Part shown: positions 34,226 to 45,158 of the stretch, one piece after another
Position numbering within the stretch: the first letter of the stretch is position 1
Layout: every line of letters starts with the position of its first letter
DNA from: Amorphophallus konjac
Taxonomy: Eukaryota > Streptophyta > Magnoliopsida > Alismatales > Araceae
DNA: 64,000 nucleotides
Direction: 5' to 3'
NCBI GenBank assembly: GCA_022559845.1
Contig: CM040117.1
Coordinates: 17,198,856-17,262,855 of the forward strand
Position numbers and translations under genes: made by a program
Notes under the pieces: model-generated
What the model was told of the DNA's origin: nothing
What the model saw: the letters and a program-made list of their open reading frames with translations, nothing else
Databases searched by the model: none

Positions 34226-36292
34226 TGATGGGAATCGACGTTGAGCATGTACATTTTATTTTGCATTTGTGTCCTTTAGTTTAACCTTATATCCATGGGA
34301 AAGTATAAGCGTAATTGTACGGCTTTGTAAGCCAATGCGTCATTCCCTTGGATTGTGTGGGTTTTTGTGCAAATGTGTAGTAGGTCCAGCTAGGGGGGCC
34401 CCTCCCCTTCCCCATTGGTCCACCTCATCCATGTGGGGCTGGTCAACCATCCTAGGTGGCCATCTAGAAGGTTTGAATGCTAATTGACCACATGGGAGAC
34501 AAAGGGGTTAAAATTTCAAAGGTAGGCCACCTACCTTACCTACCTAGTCAAAGGAGTGCCCCATTCATATGTAATTTATTTATTTTGAGTTTTGACCACA
34601 TGAGGGATGAAAATGACATATTTCCCATGAAATTATCAGCCCCCCACCCCTTGCCATTTTCTATATAAGCCTATGTATAGTGTCATTAGAGATTAATGAA
34701 GAAATTATGTGAAAATTGCTTGAAGCAAGAAGGGTGTGCCCTCTCTCCCTCTCTCCCCTGGTGTTCTTCCTTCTCCAACCCCAGATCTAGAGTGGATTCT
34801 ATCTCCTTCCTCCCCTCTCAACCTCCGGTGATCATTTGTACCGCCGCCGCCGCCGTTCGTGCCGCCTTCGAGCCGCCGTGGAATCGTCATCAAGTTTCTG
34901 TCCTGCTGGATAGAGGTGTGGTTCGAGAATTCCTGAAGCCAGCCACGAGTTCTGATCGATTTGAAATTTTGAGGGTTGGTTCCTATCTTCTAGCCCCTTC
35001 TCCAAAAAAAAATCCAGGTTCAAAAGCCACCATTGCATATTGTTTCCTCTTCATTCAACTCTCAAATTCAGATCTATTCTGTCACTGTCTACAGTGATAG
35101 TAGCCCTGAGCTCTCCACTTTCGACCACCCTTTTGATTTTCTTTAGACCTCCCAATTTAACTGTGTGTTCTGTCCATCGTCCCCTACCACCACAATGTTT
35201 CTTAAATTTTTATCATCCTTCTACCTATTTTTCAAAATTCATGTTCTACCGGAGCTACAGTACTTTCAGCAAGATCCCAGATCCGACCTTTATCCACTAA
35301 ACAAATCACAGAAAATCATAGGCACCTCCAAACATGTCCAAACCAATTTTTCCATCTTCCCATCTCCATTTCTAACAACTTTGATGACGAACACCTCTTC
35401 GAATTCGGACATCCACATCACGGTCAAAGGCAATCAACAGTCAAGTCCTCTACAGGCCTGAGTCTTCGGTTACTGTATAACAGGAGATTGAAAATTCCAT
35501 AAGTCAATATCCGAGCAAATCCAGGCCAGATCTTTGTGCCTAGGTTGAAGAGCTTCAAGCTAGCTTTCCAACGGCGCCAGTCTCGTGTCGATCCGACATC
35601 GAGGCTGATCGCAGCGCCCATTCTCGCCGGAGCGCGCGCCGAAATACAGAACCGGCAGATTTCCGATCGGGTTTTCCGACCGGTGCCGAACGGAGCCGCC
35701 GGGCCTCCGGCCGGCGAACCAGCATGCCGCCATCCCAAGGAGCGACCCTCCGGGCATCCACCACTACAGCGGTGTCACCGGGTCCCACACGGCCCCTCCG
35801 GACAGCACGTGGGCCCCACCGTCACGTGTTCGGGTGTTGCCGAATCAACGCGAGAAGCCGCCCGTCAACCCGAATTCGGTCCTCCCGGACCCCATTGTGT
35901 AGCCCTTTACCTCCCTGCGTGGAGTGGGCAGCGAGTTGCATTTCTGTAATATCCGTGTATAATTGTTCCGGGAGTACGACTTCGGCCGGGTCCATCTTCC
36001 CCACGCCGAGCGCGTGGAGGTATCGTCTTCGCTCCTACACTTGACCTTTCGCTTATTTCATATATGCTTGCTTATGCCACTGCTAGAGAGCATGATAGGG
36101 TAATTAGCTCGCTTTCTATTTATATCACCACTGCTGCGAGAGAGAGCGTTACCGTCCCGTGACCCGATCCCGGGCACAAGTGAGAGCCGACCACCCTAGC
36201 TCACAGCCGGTTTCTCAACCGCACACATCCGACGCTTCCCTCGTTAAGGGGCAGTCACGAGCTTGTCGTGTCCGTGGTCCCGTCCCGCATCA
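34226..36292 (+). mobile_element. Solo LTR (2067 bp) with TATAG target-site duplication
   Basis: The insert begins TGATG and ends CATCA, inverted termini typical of LTRs, and is flanked by TATAG at 34221-34225 and 36293-36297. The uninterrupted site exists in the left LTR at about 28673-28677. A TATA box (TATATAAG, 34662-34669) on the plus strand and a pyrimidine-rich stretch after it fit a plus-orientation U3-R-U5. There is no internal coding region, so unequal recombination between two LTRs probably removed it. Open frames in its GC-rich half have no domain. The family is not identified. Confidence 0.85.
34662..34669 (+). promoter_or_regulatory. TATA box of the solo LTR
   Basis: TATATAAG about 436 nt into the solo LTR; transcription would start in the following 40 nt. 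Confidence 0.6.
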
Positions 36293-36756
36293 TATAGGAT
36301 TGGCCAATCCACTAAGGGGAAAATCACGATAATATGACCACCCCTCATGGAAATAGCACTAGTTAGTATTTGGTCGCACACTTAGGAGTTCTCACGACTA
36401 TATGATTGCCCCTAAATGCCAATAACCGAGTTGGTGAATGCCAGCACCCGATCATCGTATACCGGTAACGTTTGGACTTTGCCTCGCCCAATAGGGTCAG
36501 ATCAGGACCCGTAGCATTTAAAATATCATTTTAGTGGGACCCATAGCCCCTGACACTTAATCTAGACTAATTCCATATTAATGGCTAAGAATTTCAAGGA
36601 TCAAGCATGTACGAGCAATAGGGTAGATTTCATTGAACAGAGATTCAAGATAGACCTCGACAAGTCTAGAATAGTGGCACACAAAAATCGAGAGAATTCG
36701 AGAAATCTGGGAGATTGGCGTCTCGTCAGAGTGCCATATATTTAAGAAGTCGCGCC
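36293..36756 (-). repeat. Tekay-1 5' LTR, second segment (cut by Tat-B)
   Basis: Aligns with 28673-29136 of the left LTR and stops at CGCGCC, where the Tat-B LTR begins. The rest of this LTR must lie beyond the right edge of the window. Confidence 0.92.
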
Positions 36757-37176
36757 TGTTGATATTTATTTGCCTATCTTTTATCTTACTTTTGAGGTTT
36801 GCAAAGTAATATGGCAAGATGACAAACAAGCAATCAAAGATCTACTCAAACCTATGAACATGTGAACATGAACCTAGGCAATCATAGCTAGCTCTAGCAT
36901 GGGCATGCTATCTCAATCAAACTACGCTAAGGAAAAGAAAAACACACGCTGGGGCGTGGAGCAAGGAATAAATAAAAACACACCGTGAAGGTGGAACAAG
37001 CAAGGAAAATAAAGATTGTCGATGAAGAAGACAGCTAATGCCCAATACCAAGGAAAGATGTGATCGCCACCAAAGTAAACACAAGTCAAAAACCTGAATA
37101 TACCTTGGAAATAGGTGGATAAAACACCCGCCCACGGGAGAGAAAACCAGAGAAAGCCTGTAGATCAACTTGGAAG

Positions 37177-37264
37177 TAACGGCCAGAATCCCGTGCGTCG
37201 CTTGGAAGCGACGGCCGCACGATAGACCGCTAGAATATAGTGACGCGCCTGCACCAGACCGTCA
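37177..37264. repeat. Three 24-nt dyads, 32-bp period (R/U5 side of Tat-B LTR)
   Basis: Units start at 37177, 37209 and 37241, exactly 32 bp apart. Each reads YRACGS...SGYCR/CGTYR over 24 nt, for example TGACGCGC...AGACCGTCA. Confidence 0.9.
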
Positions 37265-37764
37265 GGTAACCTGCAGTAACAAAGCTTGAATTCTTTTAAC
37301 TCCAAGTCTTCCAGCCGGCTAGAAGACTTGGGCCTCGTGCTAATGAACCTGTAAACCTGCCAAAGATGTAGAAAAACAAAACAAGACAACCTCAATTAGC
37401 CCTTTTCACAAGCATAGCATCAATTCTTTAGGAGTTTAAGAACATCAAAGGAGAGGGAATTACCGGGGAGTTTTTGGTTTTTTAACCCCTCTGGGTGTTT
37501 TAAAAGTTTGGGAAGATGTTTGTATGCTTAAAGAACAATGAAAAACGTGGAGAAAGAGGAGGGACAATGCTTGATTGAGGAAAAACCAAGGAAGGACTCA
37601 AGCATGCAAGGATGAACTTGAAAGACCAAAACCAAAGTACTCCCTTGATTAGAAGATGGATGGACGTGGGAAGCAGTTCCTCTTGGATGAAGATGGCTCC
37701 TGAGTTCGGCAGCACTTCGTCGTGAATTCGAATCTTCTCCCCTTGGCCATGAAGTCAAGGGTTC

Positions 37765-37772
37765 TATTTATA
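37765..37772 (-). promoter_or_regulatory. TATA box of Tat-B LTR
   Basis: The minus strand reads CTATAAATAGA, a near-ideal plant TATA box, about 735 nt from the LTR 5' end. The six U3 dyads lie 220-530 nt upstream of it on that strand. Confidence 0.75.
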
Positions 37773-37987
37773 GACCCTCAAACTCTTAGGTCGAGCAGAG
37801 GATAATTCAGCAAGATAAAGAGATAACTCTTAGCAAATCCTCGAAGATAATATCACCAAGAGTCCATAGAAACAAACGGGGGGTCCTGAGGATCGGATTT
37901 GAAAGAGATAACGTCAATCCAAGTTCTTATCTCGACCACGGAGTAGCAGAGAAAAGGCCTGAACTGCCAGGACTCTCGGAAAGAAGT

Positions 37988-38292
37988 AACGGCTGCACGA
38001 CAGACCGCCACTTGGAAATAACGCATCAAGGATTATCCGTTACTTTCAACCTTATCCCAAAGGATAAGATCAACGGGAAGAAGACCCAAACAAGCTGGAC
38101 TCTTCAAGGAAGCGACGGCCAAGGCCTAGGGCGTCATAGTGAAACAACGGCTGCACGGCAGACCGTTATTATCAACGTGTAAATTAAGGGATAAGCACTG
38201 AAAATGAGGCCTTAAGCTTTAGGACTCTTCAAAGAGTAACGGTCCAGGTCCCATGCGTTATAATGAAACAACGCGCCTAGTCCAGACCGTTA
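37988..38292. repeat. Three pairs of 24-nt dyads in Tat-B U3
   Basis: Pairs start at 37988/38020, 38113/38145 and 38237/38269: partners 32 bp apart, pairs about 125 bp apart. The same layout is kept in the diverged remnant at 11349-11650. Confidence 0.92.
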
Positions 38293-38503
38293 TTGCCATT
38301 GAGTTTCAAAAATATAATGAAGGGATTGCTAAGCTTTTGCCAACGAAATGCCACCAGGAGCCAATTCTTAATCCAGGGATTCAAGACCCAAGAAACAGGT
38401 TTCAACTGATCAAGAGACTCGTCAGAGAATGAACAACTCGGAGCATCATATTGAATGAATAAGGAGACGACCCAACTTATTCGGTATAAAATGGGTGTCA
38501 ACA

Positions 38504-38518
38504 GATGCCCCTCCTTAA
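38504..38518 (-). other. Tat-B polypurine tract
   Basis: The minus strand reads TTAAGGAGGGGCATC immediately next to the LTR end. Confidence 0.85.
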
Positions 38519-39774
38519 CGTCCTCTTTGCAGGGGAACGAGCGGAGGTAAAGCGAAAGTGAAATGGAACATGGAGATGAAGCGGAGATGAAGCGGAGTGG
38601 ATCAAAAAGAGGGCGTTAAGGTAAACGACACCCGTTCTTTACCAACAAGCGATAGGAATTTTCTGGAAAACTTCGAATTGATCACAAGGAAATAGCCAAC
38701 CAAAGGACGCAAGTCTGGAGGAATTAATTAACTAAGGAAATGAAAACACGGCTGGCCGCCGGAGGCAACGGAAAGGAAAGAGACTAAACTCCAGACAGGA
38801 ATCTTCAGCAAACCAGATCAAGCGAGCAAATCGAAGAAAGCCTTCTAATTCAGAATGGAATGATTCTCCTTATTCGGGATTAAGAACACAGCTGTTCACC
38901 ATCACTGAGACATCTTGAGCAGATGAAACTCATGAAATGCTTAAAGAATGCGAATGATGCATGCTGGGCTAAAGGAAAAAGAAATCTTTAAAACAAAATG
39001 CAAAGAAAGATAAAATATCAAATACTCGAGAATAATATTGCTAGATCGGAGTAATCAGAGTCAGGACACCATCTGCAACCACGGCGTGCAAGACAGAACC
39101 ATCGTCCCCAAATTTTCCAATCCCAACGGCCTATCCAACGATTAATCATGTGAACTTAGATCATCATCATTTTTGTTTTAGGGGAACATCAGATCCCAGG
39201 ATACATGAATGACCAGCCGGTTCTCGAGGTAATATATCATAGATAACATATAGTAATGCATTAAGGGGAATGAGGGAGCGATATACAATACCTGACTTAC
39301 CTGCCTGACGAACGGCAAAGCGTGACTTTTGCTCATAATTCTTTCATGAAAGATAGGTTAGCCAAACAAATGTCATGATAAGAATTAAGGCATAACCATT
39401 GTACGTGTGGAAACACATCCTCAAACGATATTATGAAAAAACAAATAGGTTTGTTTAAGCATCAATTAGACCATTCATTCATCAAGAAACTTGTAAGTCT
39501 ATAACGGTCTGCTGCAGGGGCGTCACACAAAACTAACGGACCATACCTAGTCCGTCATAAACAAGGCGGTTCACGTTCTTCAATAAAACAGTCCCTCATA
39601 AGTAACGGTCTCAAACAGGAGCGTCAGGAGGATGTGACGGTCTAGCGGTAGACCGTCGCATTTCCTGAGTTTTCAAAAAAAACACCGAACGGTCACGGCC
39701 CATTCACCCCATTCCAAACCATCAAAAACCCCAAACCAAGGAGAGCTCCGGCGACCCCAACCCCCACGATCACC
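38519..39774 (+). other. Non-coding DNA before the antisense PMD gene, with four dyads
   Basis: There is no coding frame of note. Dyads start at 39502, 39534, 39603 and 39635 (32 bp within pairs, 101 bp between pairs). They lie 117-273 bp upstream of the ATG at 39775, where promoter elements of the plus-strand gene would be expected. I see no clear TATA box. Confidence 0.6.
39502..39658. repeat. Two pairs of 24-nt dyads upstream of antisense gene 1
   Basis: Units such as TAACGGTCTC...GAGCGTCA and TGACGGTC...GACCGTCG start at 39502, 39534, 39603 and 39635. Confidence 0.9.
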
Positions 39775-42762
39775 ATGGCCGGCGACGAAGCTCCTCAGCC
39801 GCCTCCACAGAAGAGAGGGAGAGGGAAGAGAATGGCGATACGGCGGTTCCACCGCCGGCTCGAACGAGAGGCGATTCCGCCAACCGTGGAGGAAGAAACG
39901 ACAAGGAGAAGCCCACGAGAGGAAGAAGAGGTCCCCACGGTCGCGCAGGACGGAGAGGAAGCTCCGCTGGGTGCGGAGGAACCCAGAGAACCAGAGAAGA
40001 AAAGGAAGAGAGGCACGGACCATGAGGTAGGCCGCCTTGCCCTAGATTCCATTTTTTTTATTTTTTTGTTTTTAATTCATGAATGCATGTGGGGAATAAG
40101 GATAGAAATGGGTCTACGAACCCACTAGGGAGCTTTGTAGGCCATTTGGCCAACATGGGAAGCCATGGGAATGCAGGGGAAAAAACCCCAACTAGCAGAC
40201 GAAGTGACGGTCCTGCCAGCGACCGTCACTCCCCTGACGCTCCACCCTGAGTGCGTCAGAGACAAGCGACGCCCCAACCCAGGGCCGTTACTTCTGCCAG
40301 GGATTCAAATTTTTGTTTTCTTTTCAATTATTAATGTTTACGCAACGTTCATATGATGCAAATGGACTAATTAATGATCTAATATGCAATGCAGGGAAAG
40401 AGAAGATCACGGATCTCCTGGCTTCAGATCCGGGCAGTGTACCAGGCATTGCCCGATTACCAAAGAGAGAGACTTGCCGAGATGGGATTCGCCGAGGTGC
40501 TCAGCATCGAGGTGATTCGGATGGATACGCCACTGCTGTATGCACTGCACGAGAGATGGGACCCGATCAGTAGGGCGTTCATCTTCCCATGGGGCCACAT
40601 GATCCCCACAATGGAAGACATGGCGAGGATTACTGGACTGAGAGTCCATGGCTCTGCAGTGACCGGATGGACATACGGCGACTACCGAGAGATAGCGCAG
40701 CAGCTGCTCGGGCTAGATCTGATCAGGCCGGGATAATCTTCCTCCCAGCTTGCGAGATCAGTGCTGCAGGAGAGCTTGGGGCTGAGAGGAGCGGCAATCA
40801 CCATGGGAGAGCTGCCTGAGGAGCATCTGGGAAGAGTGATCGACCAGGTGCGCCCTCGCGTGGCGGCAGAGGCAGGACAGGAGGGAGATAGAGTACTCAG
40901 GCGCTTCCTGATGTTACTGTTCGGGAAGCTCCTGTTCGCGACTCGGGCAGACATCATCAGCTGCAGACTGCTGCCGATGATAGAGGATTTTAGCATAGTT
41001 AGGAAGTACGCATGGGGAGCAGCAGTACTCGCATTCTTGTTCGACTCCCTGAGCACCACGGATCGGCAGACGATGCTGGGCGGCTTCTCGCCTTTCCTAC
41101 AGGTAAATGCACTTTAAATGCTTTCTATTATGCAATGATTATGATTATGCTGTGATTTTCTAAATGCAGATCTGGAGCTACATGTACCTCCCAGGCATCG
41201 GGAGAGGCGCACTACTCCATCCCGGCCTCATACCAATCGCGAGGCGATGGTCGGTGGCGAGGGACACGGGATCGATCCTTAGACTGACCCGGACGATCCA
41301 GGACGACCTGGACTCCTACCCACACACATCGGTAAGCCCGGGACTCAAAAATGATTTCTATGTGCTTTACATGCCTCTATATGCTTCTATATGCTTCTAA
41401 TGCTGACAAATGCTGACGAATGAATTAAAATGCTTTCAGGTGAGATGGACCCCGTACCGCGGCGAAGGCTACACGGGACAACCGTGGGTAGAGGCGTCTC
41501 TATCGTACCGGGGGCGAGACATATGGTTGCACTGCATCCATATCATCGAGCCTCTGCACTACAGGCTGATCCTACGGACTCGGGGACTACACCAGCCCGA
41601 GGTGACCTTTCCGCATCGCAATGATGACCACCCAGGCAAGTCGGCGAGGGGCATCAGTGGAAATGTGGATTGGCGCGCCCGGAAGGCGAAGTACGTCCTC
41701 GACTGGAGGAAGCGAGGCAGGGCTGTGAAGGATCGGGATGAGAGCGACGAGGCCTACCTGAAGGCCTTCGCTCGATTCTACGGCGACCGGGTATACCGAG
41801 GTACCCGACGACCGGTATGCAATTCTAAACCTAAAAAACTTTTCTATATGAAAATGCAAGATGATGGATGCTGACTCATGCTTTCTAAATGCAGCTAGAT
41901 CCTGAAGGACGGATAGCCGAGCTGGAAGGGCTACTCCACTCCACCATCCAACAGCGGGACGGGTACCGGACTGCTTTGGAGCTCTTGGTAAGACTCTAAA
42001 TACTTTCTACATGATTATGAATGATGCTAATGCTTTGACTATGATAATACAGCGGGCCGAGGGAGCCCAACGAGCAGGACCAGATGCCCCGTCGTCGTCC
42101 TCGCAACCTGCGGGAGACAGGACTGAGCGGGATGCTGATTTTGCTCGGGCAATTGCCCGAGCCGAGGAGGCGGAGGCCACCCTCGCAGAGCGGGTAAGAT
42201 GTGACATGCTTATGCTTATGATTATGCTTATGCCAATATAATTCATATGACTTAACTATATGCAATGCAATGCAATCTACAGGCGGTAGAGCTAGCAGCA
42301 GCAGTGGCTGAGGCCACCCGGGCGAGGGCAGAGGTAGAGAGAAGCCGGGTTGAGACCGATCAAGCCCGAGCAGAGATAGAGGTTCTCCGAGCAGAGACGG
42401 CTCGTCTGCGGGGAGAGCTTGCACGGACTGCCATGCAGATGGCAGACCTGGAGAGATACCGGTCCGAGGCACGAGCTGCGCGACTCGAGGCCCATGATAT
42501 GAAGATCGAGGTCCGGACCTTGGAGAGGACCATACGGATGATGGGCCGAGGACCGGAGCGGAGCGTTTCCCATAGCGGAGCGCCAAGGAGTGCTGCCCGT
42601 ACCGGATCGGCGGCAGACTACCTTGTCAGTTCCTCTGCTCAGCGGAGGAATGAGAGGGCGGAAAGGGGTCATCAGGAGGAGAGCGCTTCCATAGCGCCTC
42701 CGACCAGGAGACCCGAGGGTGGAGAGGATGAGGGCGGCCCGGTGGATAAGCCGGCCGAGTGA
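39775..42762 (+). pseudogene. Antisense gene 1 of Tat-B: plant mobile domain (PMD) protein, 7 exons, one nonsense codon
   Basis: Exons by GT-AG rule: 39775-40026, 40395-41102, 41170-41331, 41440-41814, 41895-41987, 42053-42193, 42283-42762. All six introns fall between codons (phase 0) and are short (65-368 nt). The ATG has a good context (ACCATGG). Predicted protein ~736 residues: basic/Pro-rich N-terminus (1-84); PMD (~85-440) with LLYALHERWDPISRAFIFPW, MARITGLRVHGSAVTG, YAWGAAVLAFLF, IWSYMYLP and the VRWTPY block; then a long Ala/Arg/Glu coiled coil (exons 5-7). TGA ends it at 42760-42762. One in-frame TAA (40734-40736) is the sole break seen. PMD proteins are plant nuclear factors and are also carried by transposons; the role here is unknown. 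It runs opposite to gag-pol. Confidence 0.85.
40205..40290. repeat. Three 24-nt dyads inside intron 1 of antisense gene 1
   Basis: Units start at 40205, 40235 and 40267 within the intron 40027-40394. None occurs in the exons of this gene. Confidence 0.9.
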
Positions 42763-43734
42763 TGTATTTATTTCTGTGTTTCTGTTTTTACTTGTATATA
42801 ACTTTTGGCAAAATGGAATGAAATTATCTTCTGTCTTGGTTTACTGTGTTTTCTTTTCTTCTTTTTTCTTTTTTTACGCGTGAGGGTGAATGTGTGAATG
42901 AATGAATGGTTGTTTGATGTGTGTGTGTGTGGACTAAGACATGAATGGATGAACATGTGCAGTAACTGTGGAGAAGATGTGGTGTACAGATGTGAAAGAC
43001 CGCCAGGTCTAGGCAGGGGCAGAAGGAATTGCCTGAATTCAGCAGCAGAGAAAGTAACGGTCGTGGCTCAGACCGTCATAATCAAATGACGCGCAGATCA
43101 AAGGCCGTTAATCATCACAAAGCTTTACTTAGTGGAGGTACTGCAGGAGAAGTGACGGTCCATTGAAGGTGCGTCATAGGAGAATAACGGCCAATTGCTA
43201 GTCCGTTAATCATGGCAGAATAATGATTTTAGAATTACCAGCAGGAAATGCAACGGCCAGAGGGAGACGCGTCAGAGTGAAGCAACGGTCCTAACCTGAC
43301 CGTCGTTTAACCCAGAAGAGAGACACCCGAGTGACTGAAAATATAACGGATCATAGCTCGTCCGTTACAAATAGCGACGGTCTGCCCTAGGACCGTTAAT
43401 CGCCACAGAACATGTTTTAGAAAAAACAAACCCACAGGAAATATGACGGCCTAGGGTAGGCGCGTCGGAGTAGAGTAACGGCCCTACGACAGACCGTTAG
43501 AGCCTGGGTCGTATTCCAAGACGGATTGAGCCGTGGGAGTTAAAATCCGAGGTCTAGCCACCTAATCCCTTACTAGAACTTATCCTGATCGCAGATAAAG
43601 CCTTCTAGCTCAAGTCTTATCCTTTCAAAGTTAAATATAAGCCTTAGCAACTTGAAACCTTAATCAAAATCGCAGCTTTGCTGAAACCTCTGTTCTAGGG
43701 TTTGAAGAGCTCTCCCTAAAGAGCAGAAAACAAG
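42763..43734 (+). other. Intergenic DNA between antisense genes with ten dyads
   Basis: The T-rich 3' flank of gene 1 contains AATGAAAT-like polyadenylation candidates near 42818. From 43055 to 43499 there are ten dyads as five pairs. The 43500-43734 part may be promoter and leader of antisense gene 2. There is no other coding frame. Confidence 0.6.
43055..43499. repeat. Five pairs of 24-nt dyads, ~98-bp super-period
   Basis: Pairs start at 43055/43087, 43153/43185, 43251/43283, 43344/43375 and 43444/43476. Partners are 31-32 bp apart and pairs 93-100 bp apart. Confidence 0.93.
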
Positions 43735-45158
43735 ATGAAGAGGAGCTTCGAGATGATGGCTATGGAGGAGAAGGCTTACACCGGCCCTAAGGCTGCAAGG
43801 AGGGAACATGGAGAGCTTCAACGGCTAACCTCAATTCCCAAACACCTAAGCTCCAACGTCCAAAGGGTGGTAAGATCTTATGACTTCATCCAAAGTTCAG
43901 ATTTTTACACTTCACTTCTTTTTGTAACCTTCCTTCTTCCTTTCCTTCTTCAAGCCCCTCCCTGGCCCAAGGTGTTATTCCAATCTGAAGTGGGTGGCTC
44001 CCATGGTAAAGGCACTCCCCATAGAGGTCACATCAATCCTTAAAGCATGGCACCTCCAACCTCTCTTGGTTTTAGGCAAGAATTTCAGAAATTGTCCTTA
44101 GATTGGCCAAGCCTTTCAGCACTTGTGGAATTATGGCATCCACAAACTCATACCTTCATCTTCCCTTCCTTTGAAGCAACCGTCCTATTGGAGGAGGTAG
44201 AAACCTACCTAGCCCTTCCTAAGACTAAGGTGGGGGATGAAGACCGGGTTTGCTACACAATCGAGCCTATTGATCCGTCCTTGATTTTAAGCGACTTCAT
44301 TCATAACCCGAAGGACGTGAGGACCATGATCAGCCCACACCACATTCACTTGATTCCTTTGGCACAATGGATAGTGTCTCATTGTAAAAATAAGTGGGAG
44401 AGACATGAAGCAATAGCCAAGGCGGTAGCGATTTGCTTGGGTGGAGTCTTCCTTTTTACCACGACCGACCACCTCTTAGATGTCCAAAACCTTGGTATTA
44501 TTAGTGGGTTGTGGCGGGGTATGTCTATCTCTCAAGCGGTCCTCTCATACCTCTATGAAGGACTAAGCTCGGCTTGCCTAGGAGGGCTTTTGTTTGGTTC
44601 TATGATACTCCTTGAGTGCTGGATGGGAATAAGAATCAAATTCCTTCCCAAGGAAGACATAATTTCAGCAAGCCGGATCTTCGGGAGCCACCCTCTCTTC
44701 TTCATCGGAGGGGCATTCGGATATTCTCCTCAGGTTGAATGCAAGACGGCGGATAAGAAAACTCGGGACGAATGGCGCCTCTTCCTTAACATTCTTCCAA
44801 TGGACAAGTTCATCATGCGACCAAGAGTCCTCCGAAGCACTCTTCTCAAAATACCGCGGCGTCAAGGCCTGACCTCCAGCTAGTAGGGAACACTACCATG
44901 GCGATCTACAACCCGCACCGATGCCATCTTCAGATCGGATTACCTCGAATCAGCGTTTCTGCACTATCACACTACCCTCCCCTTCTACCTAGGAAGATGG
45001 GGACCGAGGAAGATGAACGAGCAGTCCGGAACGCGCTGACCATGTGGGAGATCAGCAAGGTGCGTCCGTGGCAAGCAGAAGTTGAAGAGAACGACAAAAC
45101 ACGCCGAGATTACATGAAAGAGTTGAGAAGAATCCGCCCTCTTGCGGATAGAAATTGA
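43735..45158 (+). pseudogene. Antisense gene 2 of Tat-B: DUF7745/PMD-like protein, decayed 3' part
   Basis: The ATG at 43735 starts a 45-codon exon ending at GTAAG (43869/43870). An intron to CAG at 44088 would join it in phase 0 to the long frame that is open to TAG at 44881-44883. That frame contains LVELWHPQTHTFIFPSFEA, LEEVETYLALP, IPLAQWIVSHCKNKW and AICLGGVFLF, a pattern like the plant retroelement-associated DUF7745 family and parallel to the WDP...FIFPW...GLRV block of gene 1. After about 44830 homologous text continues in two other frames to a final open segment at 44898-45158, so the 3' third has frameshifts. Function unknown. The intron is inferred. Confidence 0.7.

Larger units (their letters stand above)
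27748..36756 (-). mobile_element. Tekay-1, gag-only Tekay/Del-type chromovirus with 4.25-kb LTRs
   Basis: The LTRs begin TGTCACGCC and end GCTACA. The internal region (31996-33293) is just 1298 bp and holds gag, a Met-tRNA primer site and a polypurine tract. The bases before the tract read, on the minus strand, EFGDQILLSGG, which looks like the pol C-terminus of Tekay elements, so nearly all of pol was deleted. The right LTR is split by a solo LTR and then cut by Tat-B. The left LTR boundary in Tat-A is preceded by TAGAT. Confidence 0.9.
36757..38503 (-). repeat. Tat-B 3' LTR (1747 bp)
   Basis: Begins TGTTGA and ends TCAACA, matching inverted termini. The end is confirmed by the related LTR end at 11858 and by the adjacent polypurine tract; the start by the clean break in Tekay-1 at 36756. 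It carries nine 24-nt dyads, three at 37177-37264 and six at 37988-38292. Confidence 0.92.

Noticed and set aside
35424..36044. Several open frames in the GC-rich half of the solo LTR
   Set aside because: No domain, overlapping phases on both strands, and inside an LTR with no internal region.
39775..42762. Host gene unrelated to a transposon
   Set aside because: It lies between the pol gene and the polypurine tract/LTR of Tat-B and shares the element's dyads on both sides, so it is element cargo. Tat elements with antisense PMD-like ORFs are known.
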